From Neurospora crassa OR74A (Eukaryota > Ascomycota > Sordariomycetes > Sordariales > Sordariaceae): a DNA stretch of 64,000 bases. The notes under the pieces are model-generated. The model worked only from the letters and a program-made list of their open reading frames with translations, made no database searches and had not been told where the DNA came from. The DNA is taken from contig NC_026505.1 of NCBI RefSeq assembly GCF_000182925.2, forward strand, positions 3,968,001 through 4,032,000, in the 5' to 3' direction. Of this stretch, positions 57,803 to 64,000 are shown piece by piece (the first letter of the stretch is position 1; each line of letters begins with the position of its first letter). The position numbers were made by a program, and so were the translations under genes.

Positions 57803-58714
57803 TTATTCCGCAAGAAGTATCACAGCAACCGCCATCGCAGCAGCAACACCAAAGACACCCGTGATATCGGCCTTTATTCCTGCAGCACCATTATGCTTCG
57901 AGGAGGTTTCAGTAGCCACGCTGCTAGCACCGCTAGCCGATGAGCTCGTGGTTACGGTAAAAGGTCCTCTAGTAGTACTAGTGGTCTCCCCATCGTTGTT
58001 AGCACCACCATCCCCACCCGTATTCGTGGTTTGCGGCGCTAACGGCGCATCAGTAGCAGTAGCACTCAACGCCGAGCCCGTGATTTTCCCGGGTCCCTGG
58101 CTGATCGTGGTAGTCATGTAGTAGCTGACGTCCGTCTTGCTCACGGCCTGGTCGCTACTGATGGTGGCGCCGTCAGTCGGCTCCGGGACCTGGTAGGCCA
58201 CGCTGGTAAAGATATCGGCGAAGATGGCCGTCGGGGTGGCCCGCGCGTTGCACAGAATGGCTTCCACGGAGGAGAGCACCTCGGTGTAGCGCTTGACGTC
58301 ACGCTCGGAGCGCAGGCCGTGGACGTAGAGACATTGTTGGCAGAAGGGCCATTCGGTGAAGAAGGAGCCGCCGCACATGCCTTTGAAAATCGAGGTCGAA
58401 TTGTCAGTTGGTTGTCATGTGTACCTATCAACTATGGATGAACGAGGTCGCTTACACTGCTTATGAGCCTCCAGAGCAAGGGGTGAGGTTCCGTTGGGGG
58501 CGCACTGGTACTCGATGTTCTCGATACTGCTGCATGGAGGAATGGTATTGTCGGATCCCTCCTTTACCGGAGGCCGGCAGACGGTGTTTTCGTAACCATC
58601 GTCGGCGCGCGCAAACAGAGAACCCACGACGGAGTCTGCGCTGGTGTGTGCGCTCACCAGCGGCGCGGCGAGAAGAAGTGCAGGAAGCACAGAGGGAATG
58701 GAAGAGGACCGCAT
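57803..58714 (-). CDS. GPI-anchored Ser/Thr-rich secreted protein, function unknown
   Basis: Two exons on the minus strand, 58714-58456 and 58380-57803, 278 aa; the 75-nt intron (GTAAGC..TTCAAAG) splits a Cys codon in HKQCMCGGSFF. A signal peptide (MRSSSIPSVLPALLLAAPLV SA) is followed by a Cys-containing ectodomain with CRPPVKEG, IPPCSSIENIEYQC and MCGGSFFTEWPFCQQCLYVH. The next ~100 residues are Ser/Thr/Gly-rich and likely O-glycosylated. The C-terminus is SSKHNGAAG plus a hydrophobic stretch ending VAVILLAE, as for GPI attachment. It should be at the plasma membrane or cell wall. I do not recognise the family; similar Cys-rich ectodomains occur in many ascomycetes as hypothetical proteins. 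Confidence 0.85.
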
Positions 58715-60328
58715 TGTTGCATAGAAGGCGTATACTAGCCACTTAACACGAGGTTTACGACGTTGGAAGAGAAAACCGAGAACGCGTGCAGGAAAAGATT
58801 GAGGTGTGTAGAGAGTGATCAAACGGCAGCGTCTCCCTTACACTTAATCACTCATTCCCATGAATCACCCCATCAGCCGCTTTGTCTCGTTTGGTCTTTC
58901 CAGGCACCGACGTTGTCCGGGGGGACTCCAGTCCCAATATACTGTGGTAAGATGTACCAGGGTGGTTCCCTTGGCCATTCTGGTCCGTACTAGTTGATGT
59001 TACGTTGGTGCACCAACCGCATTTATACGCTCTCCAAATCTTGTCTGTGATGCCGGAGAGATCAATTTTCGTGCCTTGAGAACTTGGCAGGGCTGTTAAC
59101 ACCTTCCCCAAGTTTTCAGTGCGCTGCAGAAGTAGACCTAGAGGTAGGTAGATATTCACAGGCATCTGAGCCCAGGGCAGAACCGTGCAGGGAGAGTTCT
59201 GGATAAGATCATAAAGGGAGGTACTTCATCGTGATGCGGAACGTTCGATGTGCTGATTGTGCCTTCTCCAACACATTGGCTACCTTCCTTTCACCGCGGG
59301 GAGGGCCTCGATCCCACGTCGGTGAGAAAGAACGACTCATCCGTATATGCAGAAAAGGTGAGGGAAGGATTTCGACCTATTGCTAAGTAACATTTACTGA
59401 ACCGTACAACTGAGGCTTCTTTGTATCCAACGTGCGACATCACTCAACCACACCTCTTGGCGCAAATCGGCCGAAGCCCAGATGGTATCGCAAAAGTGCT
59501 GGCATCTCGAACAGAAATTTTCGACTTCTTCACATCAACGTACATCTAACTTCTCAAGGACATGGGTGACGATAGTCAAAGCTCAGAACCGCCGTACAAC
59601 GCGATGGTGTAGCAAAACGCTGTATGAAACCTTGTGTTGCTACCACCGACCGACCAACTCGCCTCACTTTCCTCTTTGGGACTTGGGTTGCTTTGGCTCT
59701 CTCTCTCTCTCTCTCTTGGCGAGCTCTCTCGCCCAAGACCGAGACGTTTCCTACCGTCGGTGGCTTCACAGAGAGGACACACACCACTGTCACCCCACCC
59801 CCACTGTCAGCAAGGACAATAACGGCGATGTTCAGAACGCTGGGTTTCAAATTCCCACTGTTTATATGTCGTGCAGGTTCAGTTCTCCGCCACGCCACTA
59901 GAACCAGTCCGAAGGTCTGGCCCGTTGTGCCACCGGGTAGGTTTTGCCCGTGGCAGACTTGCACGGCACGTTGCTTGGGAATAATGGAACCTTGACAGTT
60001 GGGTAGCCCCCGGGTCCTTCAGGTCACCATCCCTCGGCGCGCTTACAAGGACGGGATTTGGCAGACGACCACGGCTTTTTTTTTCTTTGTCAACTGGCGC
60101 AAGTACAATGCTGACAGACCCTGAAATTTTTACGTAGTCAAGCAGCCGTTCGCCATCTGTCTTCTTTGCTTGCGTCGCAGTCCCATCTGTCCACCAGCCT
60201 CCAAACCGTTGCTGCCGTTGTCGCTCGTTCCCTTCTGAGAGTCATGGTGTAGGGCTGTTCTCTTCAGGTACCCACACATCACCGACGATCTCAGGGTATA
60301 GCCAGACTAGTATAGCCCATCCTTGATC
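58715..60328. promoter_or_regulatory. Divergent region between GPI protein and Cys-rich membrane protein
   Basis: About 1.6 kb shared by two outward-reading surface-protein genes. Contains a (CT)10 microsatellite at 59697-59716 and a TACCTAGAGGTA-like word at 59136-59147. No supported coding sequence. Confidence 0.55.
59697..59716 (+). repeat. (CT)10 microsatellite
   Basis: Ten uninterrupted CT units. Confidence 0.95.
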
Positions 60329-61917
60329 ATGATGGAGGCTTCCATCCAACTCCACGTCCTGGCCATGCTCGTCTGGCTCATACCGGCCATCGTCACCGTT
60401 GCCGCTTATGAGAACTTTCAAGCCGTAGAAACAGGCGTTTTGTTGTCTCCTCGTTACTTCCAGGAATACGCTGCTTCAAACGCCAGTCCGCTGGAGAAGC
60501 GACAGGGCCAGCTGCAATGTCCTAATGACCAACACTCGTGTATGAGCTACCCATGGTGGATCTTATATGGCTAGAATGGCTGACGAGGTGATGTTGTATC
60601 ATGTTTAGGCCTCGAAATCGGAAACGACGGTGGTAGCTTCTGCTGTGGGAACGACCAGTTGTATGTGATTCTTGCTCCCACTTCGCCATGAACTGGTTGC
60701 ATACATTGGCTGTTGATATTGTTGCGCCAATACCTCCCGCCCATTTTCTTTGACCCCCCCTCCGATGATGCTGATGCTAACCAATCCTCAACAGTTGTCA
60801 GGCCAATCCGACTGCTTTGACTAAGGCAGCATGTTGCGCCATCGGTTCCAACTGCGGTTCTCCCTGCACATCAGACATGACGTTATGCGCCGCCACAAGA
60901 ACCATAACAACAGGCGATAACCCATCAGTGACTCTCCTGTCAGCTTGTTGCGCGCGGCAATGCAGCGTTTCCTTCTATCTCTGCCCGAAATCCCTCGGGG
61001 GTAGCTGCTGCCCATATGGCCAGGCTTGCGCCGAAGGCGGCAAGTGTATCGCGACCATCACGCCCTCGTCCTCCATCAGCACTCTAGTCCCTCTGGTCCC
61101 TTCAGGCTGCACGACCAGCCAGACCTCCTGCGACGCCAGCATAGGCGGAGGGTGCTGTGATCTTACTCAGAGCTGCACCCAAATTACCGGCAAAGCATTT
61201 TGCGCCGAACGCGCTGCCTTTCCGACCATCAGCGGCATTGCCGAGTTCCACCCTGATCACGATCTGAGCGCAGGGGCCAAAGCCGGTATTGCCATTGGCG
61301 TGGTGGTCGGCTTTGGCTTGCTTATCGGCGTCTTGACATGGTGGTGTCTGCAATCCCGTAGGCGCAGAAGGGCAAGTGAAGCGGGCGGTACGGTCCCTAG
61401 TTTCTCGCACCGCTCCGGACCCAGTAGAATCATCGGCGCCATCATCGGTGGAGGAGGGAGAGAACAGCAACCCATGTCGGAAGTCACTTCCGATGTCCAG
61501 TCCCGGTCTGGTGGGACTCAAGACTATTTCGGCCCCGAGGCGGCGGTCGGGCCTTACTCTGATTCTAGGTTGCCATCGACGGGTACTACGCCCGGTATAG
61601 ACAGAGACAGGGGCGTTCCGCTCCAGCCGCATGGTCCGGGTGATATTGCCGTGCCAGTCGAAATTGACTCGAGGATGATGACTGAGCAAGAAAATCAAGG
61701 GATTGGGGCCACAGCGTCACCGACGACGCATCAAGCCTCGGAGACTGGGCAGCCCGCAGGTAACCAAGAAGAAGATGGAGACCGGTATGAGCTGTACGGA
61801 TCTGAGCCGTTGGATATGGAAGGAGGATCGGTATCACCGCTGTATACGCCCTCGCCGCATACGCAAACCATGCGGACGCCATCTCAGGAGGCGCCGAGGC
61901 CGGTGAAGTTGCTTTGA
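60329..61917 (+). CDS. Cys-rich single-pass membrane protein, possible surface sensor
   Basis: Three exons, 60329-60539, 60609-60660 and 60795-61917, 461 aa. Introns are 69 nt (GTATGA..TTTAG) and 134 nt (GTATGT..AACAG). A signal peptide (MMEASIQLHVLAMLVWLIPA) is followed by a Kex2-like LEKR at residues ~57-60. The ectodomain is Cys-rich in a repeating pattern: SFCCGNDQFC, AACCAIGSNCGSPC, LLSACCARQCSVSFYLCPK, GGSCCPYGQAC and GGGCCDLTQSCTQ. One membrane segment (IAIGVVVGFGLLIGVLTWWC) is followed by a basic stop-transfer QSRRRRRASE. The cytoplasmic tail of ~180 residues is Ser/Pro/Gly-rich and disordered. The layout resembles fungal wall sensors (Wsc/Mid2) but without a WSC signature. Function is unknown; sensing is inference. 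An ATG at 60332 is an alternative start. Confidence 0.82.
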
Positions 61918-62462
61918 ATTACTTTTTGGCTTGGAAGAGTGTCGGCGAGTAGCAATTTTGGTTGGACGAGTTAGCGAACTATTAACATGAAAAATCAATG
62001 ATTGAGGACAAATTCGAGAGGACAAATTCGAGAGGACAAATTCGAGACCACTTATATGCATCCTAGGTTTTGCGGGGAGGCGGTGATTGATGCGAAAAAG
62101 GTTGCCTTTGCAGTTAATCACCGAATCTTTCCGTCAGTCGAGGGAAGACGTAGAAGAAAAAATAAACAAGGGTTTCAAATTCGCTATGCTTGATGGCTTA
62201 CTTGCTTTCCTGCGTTTCATTGATATGACCCAAACGAGATATCCCCAAAAACACCACCAGAAATATTCCAGAACAAATGCCATGTGGTTGAGCACCATGT
62301 CGTCCTTGACTGATCCATAGCAGGCCAGATCGCTCGTTGGACGATACGACCAGAGAGGAGAATTCTTACCCATACATTCAATCCTCATGGACACCCAAAA
62401 AAGAAATTGGCAAACCAAAACATGAAACGGGTACATATGACAAAGACAAAGAACTACCACAT
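61918..62462. other. Convergent 3' region between the Cys-rich protein and al-3
   Basis: About 0.55 kb, AT-richer, two 3' UTRs expected. Holds a three-copy 14-nt tandem at 62006-62047. Confidence 0.6.
62006..62047 (+). repeat. 14-nt tandem repeat, three exact copies
   Basis: GGACAAATTCGAGA repeated three times without mismatch, about 90 bp after the stop of the Cys-rich protein gene, so probably in its 3' UTR. Confidence 0.95.
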
Positions 62463-63749
62463 TCACTCCTTCTTCCCATTCTTCTGCGCCACATTCTCCT
62501 CCTGATGAAGCATAATGCGATCCAAAATCTTATGGATCCCGCCACTTTTCCCCCTCCCATCATCGATGTCCTCCGTCATCTGCCTCGCCCTATCCACCAG
62601 CACCTTGATGACCTTGCGCGTGTACTCAAAGCTGCCTGTGCTCTCCATATACGCCACCGCGTACCTTTTCACCTCCTCATCCCCCGTCTTCTGCTTCAAG
62701 ATGTTGAGCAGCTGCATGTTGCTCGGGTTCGACCGGATGCTGTGGATCACGGGGAAACTGAACTTGCCCTCCGTCAGGTCCTCGCACATGCCCTTGTTGG
62801 CCGTGTACTCGCGGTTCCACAGATTATGATAATCGTCGGCGATCTGGAAGATCAGTCCGATGATGTTGACGAGCGGGACGCAGTCCACCGGCGACCGCGA
62901 CTCGGCCTGCATCAGCTTGATTCCCAAGCGGAACAGACCGCCTGTCTTGTTGGATACCATCTCTAGGTAGTCGTCCTCCGTCGGGCAGGTGAGCGTGTCA
63001 CGCCAAAAGAGGTCCATTCCCTGGCCCCGGTGCAGGTTGAGCAGTTCTTCAGAGAAAATGCTGACGGCTTTGGGGTTCTTGAGCTTTTGCAATTCTTGCA
63101 GCGCGTAGAAATACACGTAGTTGGACGTGTTGATGGTCTGCGGGATGCCGAAGATGGAGTGGGCGACAGGGAAGCCGCGGCGCAGGACGCTGTTGTCTTC
63201 CACGTCGTCGACGAGCAAGGAGGCTGTGTGTAGCATGCTGATGACTTTGGTGATCACCTCGAGGCTTTCGGACGGCACATCAAGCCAGGCGTCGAAGGCC
63301 TTGACCATCTGCGATCGGATGTCCTTGCCCGGGTGCCCGTTGAGATAGTCGTAAGGACCCGTCAGAACCTTCTCCTTCTCTTCGGACCAGGTGCGCCGCG
63401 AGGGGCTGAAGAAGTCTTCGGTCGCAAATCGGTCTGGGTTCGGGGGAGGCTGGGGCGGCTGGGGCGCCATTGTGTATGGCGAGAAGGAAGTTGGGAGCAT
63501 GCTGGGGAGACTGATTTGGGCGACCGAGGCCTTGCGTTTACGGGTTTGCGCCTGCTGTGTTGCAGCTAGACCGGCGGAAGAGATGCGATTAGAGGGTATG
63601 GCAACGGAAATTGGTTGATTCGAAGAGGTCCTTGGAGGGACGATGGCGGATGGGAACTTGGTGTTGATGTTGAAGGGAGCAATGAAGTCGTCGTTGTTGG
63701 AGAGAAGGGAAAGCGGGGCGGGTCCAGGTGAGGAGGAAGTCACGGCCAT
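62463..63749 (-). CDS. al-3: Geranylgeranyl diphosphate synthase
   Basis: Single exon, 428 aa from the ATG at 63747-63749 (context GTCACCATGGCC), the length remembered for Neurospora AL-3. An in-frame ATG at 63762-63764 would add five residues. The enzyme condenses farnesyl diphosphate with isopentenyl diphosphate to GGPP, feeding carotenoids (with al-1 and al-2) and protein prenylation. The N-terminal ~140 residues are a low-complexity extension. The prenyl-synthase core has the first Asp-rich motif DDVED in [15 protein letters not shown] near residues 178-182, preceded by ISMLHTAS. The second is DDYHN in [20 protein letters not shown] near residue 303. The tail [15 protein letters not shown] matches fungal GGPP synthases. 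In Neurospora al-3 transcription is induced by blue light through the White Collar complex and in conidiation. Confidence 0.97.
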
Positions 63750-64000
63750 GGTGACGTGTTCCATTTCCTTTTTTTTATGTTTTATTATTGGAAACCCGTC
63801 GGTACTGTAGAGGATGCTAACCCCGTGCGTCGTCTGATCCAAAGTGGCCGGCGCTCTGGCTGGCTTCTTATAATTACTTGACGTGCTGTGTGACAACCGG
63901 AGGCAAGCTTCACGGTCTCGGGGGCAATATTCGATACCCGCACGCTATGACGATAATACCGCTTGACAGGTCGTGTGCCAATCGACAGCAATCGACCTCA
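63750..64000 (-). promoter_or_regulatory. Proximal promoter and leader of al-3 (cut by window end)
   Basis: 251 bp upstream of the al-3 ATG. A TATA-like ATTATAAG lies near 63868-63875 on the minus strand. Two direct copies of GTCGATT (plus-strand AATCGAC at 63980-63986 and 63990-63996) sit ten bases apart at the window edge. CGATT/GATC-type words are associated with White Collar light-response elements, and the known al-3 light-responsive element is proximal, so these are candidates. The rest of the promoter is outside the window. Confidence 0.55.

Noticed and set aside
1-64000. Dispersed 5S rRNA gene, transposon, CRISPR array or secondary-metabolite cluster
   Set aside because: Looked for 5S internal-control words, transposase/reverse transcriptase motifs, spaced repeats and PKS/NRPS motifs; none seen.

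Overview
The window reads as nuclear DNA of a filamentous ascomycete of the Neurospora/Sordaria type. Genes carry short introns (48-100 nt in most cases, GT..AG with CTRAY-like branch points), third codon positions favour C, leaders are pyrimidine-rich, and a tRNA-Ile(AAU) has a 22-nt intron. Three genes are recognised with good confidence: gamma-glutamyl phosphate reductase (Neurospora pro-3), the APSES regulator asm-1 (StuA type) and geranylgeranyl diphosphate synthase al-3. From memory, pro-3 and al-3 both map to linkage group V right arm of N. crassa, which fits; the species itself cannot be fixed from the sequence.

Left part (1-12.7 kb): a DHA1-type MFS transporter (-) is divergent from pro-3 (+). 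Next come a fungal TACC-like coiled-coil protein (-) and asm-1 (-) with a long leader that probably contains an intron and a small upstream ORF.

Middle (12.7-34.3 kb): a gene desert of nearly 17 kb, in which I find only weak short ORFs, homopolymer tracts and pyrimidine-rich stretches. A small Rev1-type BRCT protein (+) and another 3.6 kb of apparently non-coding DNA follow, ending at tRNA-Ile (-).

Right part (34.7-64 kb): a conventional gene-dense stretch with an ACSS3/PrpE-like acyl-CoA synthetase (-), a SED1-like GPI cell-wall protein (-), a PIG3-like quinone oxidoreductase (+), a dienelactone hydrolase (-), CDT1 (+), MBF1 (-), a DUF1365 membrane protein (+), a GFA-family zinc protein (+), a second GPI protein (-), a Cys-rich single-pass membrane protein (+) and al-3 (-). 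These are independent housekeeping, metabolic, cell-surface and developmental genes; I see no biosynthetic cluster, transposon, CRISPR array or defence-like system. Exon joins were worked out by hand from splice consensus plus reading frame; every join listed gives an intact frame.

The best leads are the desert upstream of asm-1, a PIP-like motif at the end of the BRCT protein, MCB and telomere-like motifs in the dienelactone hydrolase/CDT1 divergent promoter, two inverted repeats upstream of the DUF1365 gene, and a GC-AG intron in the acyl-CoA synthetase.
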